Shown piece after piece: positions 57,075 through 64,000 of a stretch of DNA of 64,000 nucleotides (positions are counted from its first letter, which is position 1; the number at the start of each line of letters is the position of its first letter). The notes below the pieces were generated by a model. It saw nothing but the letters and a program-made list of their open reading frames with translations. It did not search any database and had not been told where the DNA came from. This DNA is from Leucobacter weissii (GTDB lineage Bacteria; Actinomycetota; Actinomycetes; Actinomycetales; Microbacteriaceae), in assembly GCF_017565745.1 (NCBI RefSeq), contig NZ_JAGDYM010000004.1:62001-126000 (forward strand), written 5' to 3'. Position numbers and translations under genes: made by a program.

Positions 57075-58523
57075 ATGCCTGCGACCCCGCCCCCTTCAGA
57101 AACCGAGCGGGAGTTCGGTCCCCGCGAGCAGCTCGCGATCTGGCTGCTCCTCGGCAGCGCCTTCGTCGTGATGCTGAACGAGACCATCATGGGCGTGGCG
57201 CTGCCGCGACTCATGGAGGATCTCGAGATCTCCGCCGCCGCCGGCCAATGGCTGACCACGGCCTTCCTGCTGACGATGAGCGTGGTGATCCCGATCACGG
57301 GACTGCTCATCCGGCGCTTCACCACCCGCGCGCTCTTCCTGACCGCGATGACCCTGTTCACGCTGGGCACCCTGCTCTCGGCGGTCGCGCCCGGCTTCGG
57401 GCTGCTGCTCGTCGGCCGCGTGGTCCAGGCGGGCGGCACGGCGATCATGATGCCGCTGCTCATGACCACCGTCACGACGCTCGTCCCCGAGCGGCAGCGC
57501 GGGCGGCTGATGGGGCGGATCGCCATCGTCATGTCCGTCGCCCCGGCGATCGGCCCGACGATCTCGGGGCTCATCCTGCAGTGGCTGAGCTGGCGCTGGC
57601 TGTTCCTCGTCGTCCTCCCGATCGCGGCGCTCTCGCTGCTGCTCGGGCTGCTCCGGTTGCCGAACGTCGGCCAGCAGACCAGGATCCGCATCGACGTCCT
57701 CTCGGTGCTGCTCGCCGCACTCGGCTTCGGCGGGCTCGTCTACGGCCTCAGCTCGATCGGCGAGCAGGCCAACGGCGTCGAGACGCTGCCGCCGGCGATC
57801 CCGATCCTGCTGGGGCTGGCCGCGCTCGCGGTGTTCGTCTGGCGCCAGCTGATCCTCCAGCGGAGCGACCGGGCGCTGCTCGACCTGCGCACCTTCCTCA
57901 CGCGACCCTTCGCGCTCTCGGTGGTGCTTTTCGCGTTCAGCATGATGGCGCTCTTCGGCAGTCTGATCCTGCTCCCGATCTACGTGCAGCAGGTGCTGGG
58001 CTACGAGACGCTCGAGGCGGGCCTCGTCCTGCTGCCGGGCGGGCTGCTGATGGGGCTGCTCGGACCGTTCGTCGGCCGTATGGTCGACGTCCGCGGTGCT
58101 CGTTCCGTGCTGGTCCCGGGCAGCATCGTCGCGGCCGCGGCGCTCTGGAGCTTCGGGCTGCTCAGCGACACGAGCTCGATCTGGCAGGTGCTGGTCTCGC
58201 ACCTGCTGCTCAGCCTGGGACTCGCGGGGATGTTCACCCCGCTGTTCTCCGTCTCGCTGGGGTCGCTCCCGTCGCGGCTGGCCTCCTACGGCAGTGCCAC
58301 GATCAGCACGGTGCAGCAGGTCGCCGGCGCCGCGGGGACGGCGCTGTTCGTCACCGTCATGACCCTCGTGTCGAACCAGGCGGCCGGATCCCCGGACGCG
58401 GTCGATCCGCACGCGCTCGCGGCGGGCACCAGGGCGGCGTTCCTGCTCGGCGGCGTCGCCGCGACGATCGGAGCGGTGATCGCGTTCTTCGTGACGGAGC
58501 AGCCGGAGTCCCGGCGGGTCTGA
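57075..58523 (+). CDS. DHA2-family (EmrB/QacA) MFS exporter
   Basis: A 482-aa drug:H+ antiporter with about 14 helices. FVVMLNETIMGVALPRLMEDL, WLTTAFLLTMSVVIPITGLL and GRVVQAGGTAIMMPLL are hallmark motifs of the group (motif C-like GPTISGLI). Likely exports hydrophobic toxic compounds. A TAGTCT hexamer ends 10 nt before the ATG and there is no Shine-Dalgarno, so the leader would be only about 4 nt. It stands alone and ends in a long stem-loop facing a LysR gene. Confidence 0.93.
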   Translation: MPATPPPSETEREFGPREQLAIWLLLGSAFVVMLNETIMGVALPRLMEDLEISAAAGQWLTTAFLLTMSVVIPITGLLIRRFTTRALFLTAMTLFTLGTLLSAVAPGFGLLLVGRVVQAGGTAIMMPLLMTTVTTLVPERQRGRLMGRIAIVMSVAPAIGPTISGLILQWLSWRWLFLVVLPIAALSLLLGLLRLPNVGQQTRIRIDVLSVLLAALGFGGLVYGLSSIGEQANGVETLPPAIPILLGLAALAVFVWRQLILQRSDRALLDLRTFLTRPFALSVVLFAFSMMALFGSLILLPIYVQQVLGYETLEAGLVLLPGGLLMGLLGPFVGRMVDVRGARSVLVPGSIVAAAALWSFGLLSDTSSIWQVLVSHLLLSLGLAGMFTPLFSVSLGSLPSRLASYGSATISTVQQVAGAAGTALFVTVMTLVSNQAAGSPDAVDPHALAAGTRAAFLLGGVAATIGAVIAFFVTEQPESRRV

Positions 58524-58553
58524 ACCGCGTGTGAGCCGCCCCCGCCGGCTCCT

Positions 58554-58630
58554 CAGGTGCTGAGTACAGCAGCCGTGCAGCAGGCCGCCGGCAGCTCGCC
58601 GAGGCGGTACCCTGCACGACTCAGCACCTG
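58554..58630. terminator. Long stem-loop between convergent MFS and LysR genes
   Basis: CAGGTGCTGAGT (58554-58565) pairs perfectly with ACTCAGCACCTG (58619-58630); inside, CGTGCAG (58574-58580) pairs with CTGCACG (58612-58618). An 8-nt bulge sits on the left arm. Confidence 0.7.
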
Positions 58631-58670
58631 ACGGAGGTGAGCGACTCGGGCAGGGGGTGTTCGCGGCCGG

Positions 58671-59579
58671 TCAGCTGAGCGCCGCGATGGTCCGGCGCAC
58701 CGCCTCGGCGAGCTGCCGCACGGCGGGGGAGGGGTGCGGGCCCGTCGCCGCCAGCAGGATCTCGCGCGCGAATCTCGGGTCGTCGATCGGCCGCAGCACC
58801 GTGCCCGGAGGGATGTGCTCGGCGGCGAGCTGCGGCACCATGCCGACCCCCATGCCCGCGGCGACCATGCCGAGCGCGACCGAGTAGTCGTCGGTGCGGA
58901 TCGCCACCTCGAAGCGGCGGCCGGCGTCGGCGAAGGCGTCGGTGATCACCTCGTCGAGCGTGTCGCCGGGGGTGGCGCCGTACACCCAGGGGGAGTCGTC
59001 GAGATCGAGCAGGGCTTCGAGGGTGAAGCGCTCGCGTCCGGCCGAGCCGTGATCGGCCGGCAGCGCGAGCAGCAGCGGATCGGTGAGCAGGTGCGTGGTG
59101 TGCACGCCCGTGCGGAAGGGCAGCGGATAGCCCGGTGCGGTATAGACCAGCGCCGCGTCGAGGGTGTGCTGATTGACCCGCGCGACCAGGGGAGCGATCT
59201 CCTCGAGCACGGCGTCGAGCTCGATGCCGACCTCGCCGAGCCGCTTGACGATGCTGGGCAGGAGACGCGCGGCGGCCGTGGGGAAGGAGCCGAAGCGCAG
59301 CCGCGTCCGCCCGACCTTGGCGAACTCGCGCACATCTGCCAGGGCGCGCTCCGAGAGGGCCAGGATCTCCGAGCCGCGCTCGAGCATCAGCCCTCCCGCC
59401 GCGGTGAGCGTGCTCCCACGTGCGCTGCGCTCCGTGAGCGGATGGCCCACCAGGGCGTCGAGGGCTCTCAGATGGTAGTCGACCGTGGGCTGGCTCCATC
59501 CGAGCCGCTTCGCCGCGCGCGCGACGGATCCCTCGGCCGCAACGGCCTGCAGCGCCTTGAGCTGTCGCGGATCCAGCAT
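58671..59579 (-). CDS. LysR-family transcriptional regulator
   Basis: A 302-aa LTTR. The winged HTH (1-60) has AAEGSVARAAKRLGWSQPTVDYHLRALD, with Tyr-His replacing the more usual SxxI pair. The effector domain (about 88-300) has the periplasmic-binding-like fold. A GAGAAGAGGGTGAG purine run precedes the ATG. It is divergent from a PLP-dependent decarboxylase and a palindrome lies between them, so it most likely controls that gene in response to an amino acid or amine. Confidence 0.92.
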   Translation of the reverse strand: MLDPRQLKALQAVAAEGSVARAAKRLGWSQPTVDYHLRALDALVGHPLTERSARGSTLTAAGGLMLERGSEILALSERALADVREFAKVGRTRLRFGSFPTAAARLLPSIVKRLGEVGIELDAVLEEIAPLVARVNQHTLDAALVYTAPGYPLPFRTGVHTTHLLTDPLLLALPADHGSAGRERFTLEALLDLDDSPWVYGATPGDTLDEVITDAFADAGRRFEVAIRTDDYSVALGMVAAGMGVGMVPQLAAEHIPPGTVLRPIDDPRFAREILLAATGPHPSPAVRQLAEAVRRTIAALS

Positions 59580-59608
59580 CTCACCCTCTTCTCATACCGT
59601 CTGCAGCA

Positions 59609-59646
59609 ATACTGCCATATGCGCGCCGGTGATCTATATCCAGTAT
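59609..59646. promoter_or_regulatory. Imperfect inverted repeat, probable LysR operator
   Basis: ATACTGCCATAT (59609-59620) and ATATCCAGTAT (59636-59646) form an inverted repeat with one extra base, in an AT-rich patch between the LysR gene and the decarboxylase. Confidence 0.5.
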
Positions 59647-59649
59647 GGA

Positions 59650-59668
59650 GGGAGGGAGGGGATTCGGG
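59650..59668 (+). other. Putative G-quadruplex motif
   Basis: Four G-runs GGG-A-GGG-A-GGGG-ATTC-GGG lie upstream of the decarboxylase ATG, within a possible leader. The pattern fits G3+N1-7 four times. Confidence 0.4.
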
Positions 59669-59704
59669 CTTCCGAAGCGGCGGAATTCCCGGCAGTTTGG
59701 AACC

Positions 59705-61351
59705 ATGTACGAAACTGTGAAGCTGCCTGAGCACCCGGGCCCGCGCGTATCCGGACTGCGCGGGCATGCGAGCCGCGCCGGAGGCGTGGCCGGAAGCCCC
59801 TCCGGCGCCGACGCGCAGACCGAGACCCCGTATCTGAGCGCGGTGCAGCGGCTGGCGGAGTCGCAGCCGCTGCAGGTCATGGTGCCGGGGCACAGCGGCA
59901 CCTCGGATCGAGGCGGCGACCATCTCTCGGAGGTGTACGGCGACCGCGTCGTCCGCTACGACGTGCCGCTGATGCTCGAGGGGATCGACCTGGGCGACGA
60001 CTCGCCCCTGAACGAGTCGCTGGCGCTCGCCGCGCAGGCCTGGGGCGCGCGCCGGGTGTGGTGGCTCACCAACGGGGCGTCGCAGGGCAACCGCACCGCG
60101 GCCCTCGCGGTTCGCGGCATCGGCGAGCGGGTCCTCATGCAGCGCAGTTCGCACTCCAGCTTCACGGACGGCGTGCTGCTGGCCGGGCTCATCCCCGCGT
60201 TCGTCTCGCCCAACGTCGACCAGCGGCACGGCATCGCCCACGGGCTGACCCCCGAGGCGCTGGAGGCGGCGCTCGCGCAGGAACGCGACGCCGGCCGGCC
60301 GGTGGACAGCGTCTACGTCGTCTCGCCCAGCTACTTCGGCTCGACGGCCGACGTGGCCGGACTGTCCCGAGTGGCGCACGCGCACGACGCCGTGCTGATC
60401 GTCGACGGGGCCTGGGGTGCGCACTTCGGCTTCCACCCGGAACTTCCCGAATCACCCGCTCGTCTCGGCGCGGACCTGGTGATCTCCAGCACGCACAAGC
60501 TCGCCGGCTCGCTCACGCAGTCGGCGATGCTGCAACTGGGCGACGGACCGTTCGCCGAGCGCCTCGAGCCGCTCATCAAGCGCGCCTACACCCTGACCGC
60601 CTCGACCTCTGCGAGCTCGGTTCTGATGGGATCGCTCGACGCCGCGCGCCGCGCGCTCGTCACCGGCGAGGCGAAGATCGGGCACGCGATCCGCCTCGCC
60701 GCCGAGTTCCGGGAGCGGTTGCGGGCCGACGACCGCTTCGCCGTCATCAGCGACGGTTTCGGCGCCTACCCGGATATCGTGGCGACCGACCCGTTGCGGG
60801 TGCCCATCGACGTGTCGGGCTTGGGGCAGAGCGGGCACTGGGTGCGCGACCGGCTCATCTCCGAGCACCGCGTGTTCTTCGAGATGTCCACGGCCACGAG
60901 CGTCGTCGCGGTCATCGGGGCGCTCTCCTCGCCCGACCTGGATCGGCTGATGGACGCGCTCGGCGCGGTCGCCGACGAGGCCGATCGGCTGCGCGCCGCG
61001 CAGGGGACCGGCGACCCCGGGTCCGCCCCGCAGGAGATCGCGCGGCAGACCGAGTTCCCCAGGCTTCCCGATCCGGGCACCCTGCGCATGCTGCCGAGGG
61101 CCGCGTTCTTTGGCGAGAGCGAACTCGTCTCCGCGGAGGAGGCGATCGGACGCCTCTCCTCCGACACGCTGGCCGCCTATCCTCCCGGCATTCCGAACCT
61201 GATCCCGGGCGAGGAGATCACGGAGGAGACCGTCTCGTTCCTGCAGGCGGTCGCCGCCTCGCCGACCGGCTTCGTCCGCGGCGCCGCCGATCCTCGGCTC
61301 ACGAGCTTCCGCGTGGTGCGCGACCCGGTCACGGCCTCGCAGGCCGGGTAG
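59705..61351 (+). CDS. PLP-dependent Orn/Lys/Arg decarboxylase family protein
   Basis: A 548-aa fold-type I PLP enzyme of the compact (Bacillus SpeA/YaaO-like) Orn/Lys/Arg decarboxylase group. PGHSGTSDRGG, TNGASQGNR, RSSHSS with the ring-stacking His150, VDGAWGAHF with Asp234, and STHKLAGS with the PLP Lys265 are visible. It converts a basic amino acid to the diamine or agmatine; which one is not clear from sequence. The ATG at 59705 has no good ribosome binding site, and an ATG at 59645 is an alternative. LysR-controlled by position. Confidence 0.87.
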   Translation: MYETVKLPEHPGPRVSGLRGHASRAGGVAGSPSGADAQTETPYLSAVQRLAESQPLQVMVPGHSGTSDRGGDHLSEVYGDRVVRYDVPLMLEGIDLGDDSPLNESLALAAQAWGARRVWWLTNGASQGNRTAALAVRGIGERVLMQRSSHSSFTDGVLLAGLIPAFVSPNVDQRHGIAHGLTPEALEAALAQERDAGRPVDSVYVVSPSYFGSTADVAGLSRVAHAHDAVLIVDGAWGAHFGFHPELPESPARLGADLVISSTHKLAGSLTQSAMLQLGDGPFAERLEPLIKRAYTLTASTSASSVLMGSLDAARRALVTGEAKIGHAIRLAAEFRERLRADDRFAVISDGFGAYPDIVATDPLRVPIDVSGLGQSGHWVRDRLISEHRVFFEMSTATSVVAVIGALSSPDLDRLMDALGAVADEADRLRAAQGTGDPGSAPQEIARQTEFPRLPDPGTLRMLPRAAFFGESELVSAEEAIGRLSSDTLAAYPPGIPNLIPGEEITEETVSFLQAVAASPTGFVRGAADPRLTSFRVVRDPVTASQAG

Positions 61352-61462
61352 CCGGGCGCAGCGGGGAAGGGAATCGGGGACGCGAACGACGGTCCCGTCT
61401 GGCCGATGGCGAACCTCTGCGTTCCCGTTTCCCGAGTCTCGTCGCGCGAGCGCTGCGGGGTG
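61352..61462. other. Short gap between convergent genes
   Basis: The 111-bp gap has short repeated words (GCGAAC, CCCGT, CTCGTCGCGCGA) of the same type as other intergenic mosaics here. No clear terminator stem was found. Confidence 0.4.
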
Positions 61463-62317
61463 TCAGGCTCCGGGGAAGCTCGGGCGGCGCTTCTCCACGA
61501 ACGCCGCGGTGCCCTCGAGCATGTCGGGAGTGCCGAAGCGGTCGGCGAAGGCCTGCCGTTCGATCTCGAGGCCGCGGTCGGTGGGCAGCGCCTGCGCGGC
61601 GCGCACGGTGCGCTTGGCCGCGGCGACCGCGGTGGGGGACTGGGCGGCGGACGCCCGCAGCGATTCACGGGCCGCGTCGAGCAGCGCGGCGGCGTCGGGC
61701 AGCACTCTGAGCGCCAGGCCGAGCTCGCGGGCCTCCTGGGCGTCGATCCGGCGGCCGGTGAGGATGAGCTCCCGGGCCGCGGCGATGCCGACGTACTGCT
61801 GCAGTCGCACGCAGCCGCCGAAACCGGGGATCAGCCCCAGAGCGACCTCGGGCTGGCCGAAACTGGCGCTCTCCGAGGCGAGGATGTAGTCGCAGGCCAT
61901 GGCGAGCTCGCAGCCGCCGCCCAGCGCGAAGCCGTTGACGGCCGCCACCACGGGCACCGGGAGCGTCTCGATCCATGCGGTCAGCTCCTGGGCGTCGGCG
62001 GCGTAGGCCGCGGCCTCGTCCCGGCTCTGGTCGCGCATCACCGAGATGTCGGCGCCGGCGACGAACGAGCGTTCGCCCGAACCGGTCAGGATCACGCCTC
62101 GGATCGACCAGTCCGGAGCATCGTCGGCAGCCCCGTCGCCGCTCCGGCCGATCCGACCGCGGAGCAGGGAGAACACCTCGCGCAACTCGGCTATCACGAG
62201 AGGCGAGAGCGCGTTCAGCACCTCGGGCCGGTGCACGGAGACGGTGAGCAGACCCTCGGCGACCTCCAGGCGGAGGGAATCGAGCTCGAGATCCGCGAGT
62301 TGCGCCGCGGCGGTCAT
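61463..62317 (-). CDS. Enoyl-CoA hydratase/isomerase family protein
   Basis: A 284-aa crotonase-fold protein. The oxyanion region GADISV, the helix NGFALGGGCELAMACDYILA with the first catalytic Glu, and FGQPEVALGLIPGFGG with the second Glu are all present, so hydratase activity is expected. A Gly/Asp-rich insertion (RSGDGAADDAPD at about 57-68) is atypical. It starts 7 bp after the stop of a small membrane protein gene, indicating co-transcription. No other beta-oxidation gene is adjacent. Confidence 0.93.
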   Translation of the reverse strand: MTAAAQLADLELDSLRLEVAEGLLTVSVHRPEVLNALSPLVIAELREVFSLLRGRIGRSGDGAADDAPDWSIRGVILTGSGERSFVAGADISVMRDQSRDEAAAYAADAQELTAWIETLPVPVVAAVNGFALGGGCELAMACDYILASESASFGQPEVALGLIPGFGGCVRLQQYVGIAAARELILTGRRIDAQEARELGLALRVLPDAAALLDAARESLRASAAQSPTAVAAAKRTVRAAQALPTDRGLEIERQAFADRFGTPDMLEGTAAFVEKRRPSFPGA

Positions 62318-62323
62318 GACGGC

Positions 62324-62569
62324 TCAGTTCTTCTCGAAGAGGTTGCCGATGAGCTGGGCGAGGATCAGCACGATCGCCAGCAGCACGATGCCGCAGATGA
62401 TGATGGCGCCCACCTGCAGCGGCTCGCCGGCCGTCGAGAACTGATCGGCCGGGTTGAACTTCTCCACGCCCTCCTCCGCGGCGAGCGCCGGGCTGGTCGT
62501 GAGCACTGCGGCGACGAACACCGAGACGAGCGCGGCGGCGGCGGTGGCGATGCGGGCGATGGTCTTCAC
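62324..62569 (-). CDS. Small exported protein with C-terminal transmembrane helix
   Basis: An 81-aa protein. Signal peptide (hydrophobic about 8-28, cleavage near SPALA-AEE), a short acidic exterior segment (EEGVEKFNPADQFSTAGEP) and one C-terminal helix (about 53-75) ending FEKN. GAGGAG lies before the GTG start, and TAGAGT at 62621-62616 is a possible -10. Unknown function; the topology resembles small single-pass membrane peptides. It leads a two-gene unit with the crotonase. Confidence 0.75.
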   Translation of the reverse strand: MKTIARIATAAAALVSVFVAAVLTTSPALAAEEGVEKFNPADQFSTAGEPLQVGAIIICGIVLLAIVLILAQLIGNLFEKN

Positions 62570-62696
62570 GTGGTCTCCTCGCTACGGGCGGGTGCCGGCG
62601 GCTCCCGGGGTGCTGACTCTATTCTGCCGTGTCCGCGGCCGTTCCCGCGAACCGGAGCCGCCGGGCTCGGGGGGATCCGCCCCTGCGTCCCCGCGC

Positions 62697-63869
62697 TCAG
62701 GGCGCGGTCACGGCGAACGCGATGCGGTCGAGGCCCTGGAAGGCCCCCCATTCGGCCGCTCGCTCGGCGAGCCGTTCCACCCCCGCGTCCAGCGACTCGC
62801 CCGGCAGCGCGGTCGCGACGATCCCCTCGCCCTGCTTCGCGCCGCGCTTCCAGGTGCCGACGACGCGCCCGTCGCGCACGACGGTGGCGAGGAACACGCC
62901 GTTGCGGCCGGGCACGATGCGGGCGAAATGCCCCGGCTCGAGCTGCGCGGATCGATCCTGATAGCCGAGCAGGTGCTCGTCGAAGGCGGGGAGCAGCAGC
63001 CAGTCGGCGGCCTCGGCGCCGGATCCGGCTCCCGTGCCCGCGCCGCTCGGGCCGGGAATCCGGTCGAGCGCGCCCGGAGCCGCCCAGAGTTCCCCGGCGT
63101 CTTCCACCGGGATCGGGACGAGCCGTCCGGCGTCCGAGGCGAGCGAGACCGCTCGCCGGGACTCTCCCACGGTCATCCCCGACCACCAGGCGAGATCCTT
63201 CACGGACACCGCCCCGCGAGGCGAGGCGTAGCGGACGGCGAGTTCGGCCAGCGCCTCGTCGCCGCCGAGCCGCCGGGGAGCGGTGATCCACTCCTCTGCG
63301 GAGACCAGTCTCGGTTCGTCGCCTCCCGACACCGGGCCGAACACCGCGAGCCCGTTCTGGCAGAGCCACCAGACGAGGTGATAGCGCCAGTTGCTCTTCC
63401 ACTCGATCCCCGCCTCCGTCCACGTGGCGGCGAGCTCGTCGCGGTCGAGTGCGGCCCCGCCCCGCAGCGCGGCGACCGACACCTCCACGAGCTGTTCCAG
63501 AACCGCGTCGTCCAGTCCGAGGAACTCGCGCCGCCTGGGGGCGTCCTTGAGCACGCGGTGATTGGTGGCGGTCTGCAGCCAGCCGATGTCCTCCGCGGCG
63601 ACCACGTGCACCGTGCCCCGCATCGGCCAGGATCGGACGAGCGTGCCCGCGTCGAAGGCGGCGTGCACGTGCTCGACCTCGATGCCGGGGGTGCGCACGC
63701 CGAGGGCCCAACGCGACGAGCGCCAGTCCTGCCCCTGCAGGGCGAGCATGCGACGAGCCGTCGCGGCCGCGCGCTCGGCGCCGGATCCCTCGCCCCGAGC
63801 GTCTGCGGGGAGTCCCTGCGCAGCCAGCCGCAGCCGCCGCAGTTCGCTCGCGGTCAACGCTCGGCGCAT
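62697..63869 (-). CDS. Winged-helix DNA-binding protein of the HTH_42 (AlkZ/YcaQ) family
   Basis: A 390-aa protein matching HTH_42. The N-terminal block has MLALQGQD with Gln45-Gly-Gln47, in the place of the QxQ or QxD catalytic motif of AlkZ/AlkX interstrand-crosslink glycosylases, followed by RSWPMRGTVHVV. Later PAFDEHLLGY and the C-terminal VVRDGRVVGTWKR are also typical. A DNA-alkylation repair role is inferred; not all members are shown to be glycosylases. ATG preceded by TAGACT plus 6 nt, so probably leaderless. Confidence 0.88.
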   Translation of the reverse strand: MRRALTASELRRLRLAAQGLPADARGEGSGAERAAATARRMLALQGQDWRSSRWALGVRTPGIEVEHVHAAFDAGTLVRSWPMRGTVHVVAAEDIGWLQTATNHRVLKDAPRRREFLGLDDAVLEQLVEVSVAALRGGAALDRDELAATWTEAGIEWKSNWRYHLVWWLCQNGLAVFGPVSGGDEPRLVSAEEWITAPRRLGGDEALAELAVRYASPRGAVSVKDLAWWSGMTVGESRRAVSLASDAGRLVPIPVEDAGELWAAPGALDRIPGPSGAGTGAGSGAEAADWLLLPAFDEHLLGYQDRSAQLEPGHFARIVPGRNGVFLATVVRDGRVVGTWKRGAKQGEGIVATALPGESLDAGVERLAERAAEWGAFQGLDRIAFAVTAP

Positions 63870-63875
63870 GCGGCG

Positions 63876-63881
63876 AGTCTA
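63876..63881 (-). promoter_or_regulatory. -10 hexamer of a leaderless promoter (HTH_42 gene)
   Basis: TAGACT on the minus strand, 6 nt before the ATG at 63869. Confidence 0.5.
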
Positions 63882-63936
63882 TCGTCGTTCCGTCGGTTCG
63901 TCCTTCCGCCCGAGGCTCTCCGCGCGGGAAGGCGCC

Positions 63937-64000
63937 TCAGTCGCGGTAGCCGGTCGAGTAGACCGCGCCTCCCGAGCTCTGGGCACGACGGCCGCTGCGG
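63937..64000 (-). CDS. Partial gene, C-terminal end, unidentified
   Basis: A minus-strand frame is open from the window edge to TGA at 63939-63937 and ends RAQSSGGAVYSTGYRD. Only about 20 residues are seen, too few to assign. It is accepted as likely coding because the other strand offers no better frame and the spacing fits the preceding gene. Confidence 0.4.
   Translation of the reverse strand, partial: RSGRRAQSSGGAVYSTGYRD

Overview
The window is about 70% GC, almost fully coding, and reads as ordinary chromosome of a high-GC Gram-positive actinobacterium. A WhiB-type regulator, a SigR/RsrA pair next to aroA-rsgA, a DUF3097 gene, frequent GTG starts and many leaderless genes point to Actinobacteria. 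The mix of genes suggests Microbacteriaceae, perhaps Leucobacter or a relative; the genus is an inference. I see no phage, insertion sequence, plasmid gene, tRNA, rRNA or CRISPR array.

Layout. 0-7.7 kb: end of smpB, rpsO, an aldehyde dehydrogenase, an MFS exporter, a 54-aa ORF and hrpA. 7.8-12.5 kb: aldo/keto reductase, a secreted Lys-rich protein, argG, whiB, a membrane protein and the peroxiredoxin bcp. 12.6-16.2 kb: aroA-rsgA facing sigR-rsrA. 16.3-24.5 kb: a six-gene run (ribose-type ABC transporter, amidase, PxpA homologue, CynX-like MFS) divergent from a GntR/FadR regulator with strong palindromes between them. 24.5-29.8 kb: dipeptide-type ABC transporter with a fused double ATPase. 30-34 kb: DUF3097 / HExxH protein / alpha-beta hydrolase operon and an MFS exporter. 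34-42.5 kb: polyamine-type ABC transporter divergent from two FAD amine oxidases flanking a PucR regulator. 42.5-46.4 kb: VOC protein, pdxT-pdxS and divergent pdxR. 46.5-54.2 kb: an unknown protein, GNAT, a DUF4349 lipoprotein, an MFS, then an S-adenosylhomocysteinase-like gene followed by a SAH/adenosine-deaminase-like amidohydrolase whose 3' end is triplicated as a 62-bp tandem repeat. 54.5-64 kb: amino-acid ABC transporter, DHA2 exporter, LysR regulator facing a PLP amino-acid decarboxylase, crotonase, a small membrane protein, an HTH_42 (AlkZ-like) protein and a partial gene.

Themes. Amine metabolism recurs: polyamine uptake, amine oxidases, an Orn/Lys/Arg-type decarboxylase and a succinate-semialdehyde-type dehydrogenase could form a polyamine to GABA/succinate route, with PLP supplied by PdxST. 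The most promising under-described parts are the FadR-controlled transporter-amidase-PxpA cluster without PxpB/PxpC, the SAHH-like/deaminase pair, palindromic repeats read in frame inside hrpA, and a two-start sigR locus. At least a dozen genes carry a TANNNT hexamer exactly 6-7 nt before the start codon and lack a Shine-Dalgarno sequence, which is the signature of leaderless mRNAs.
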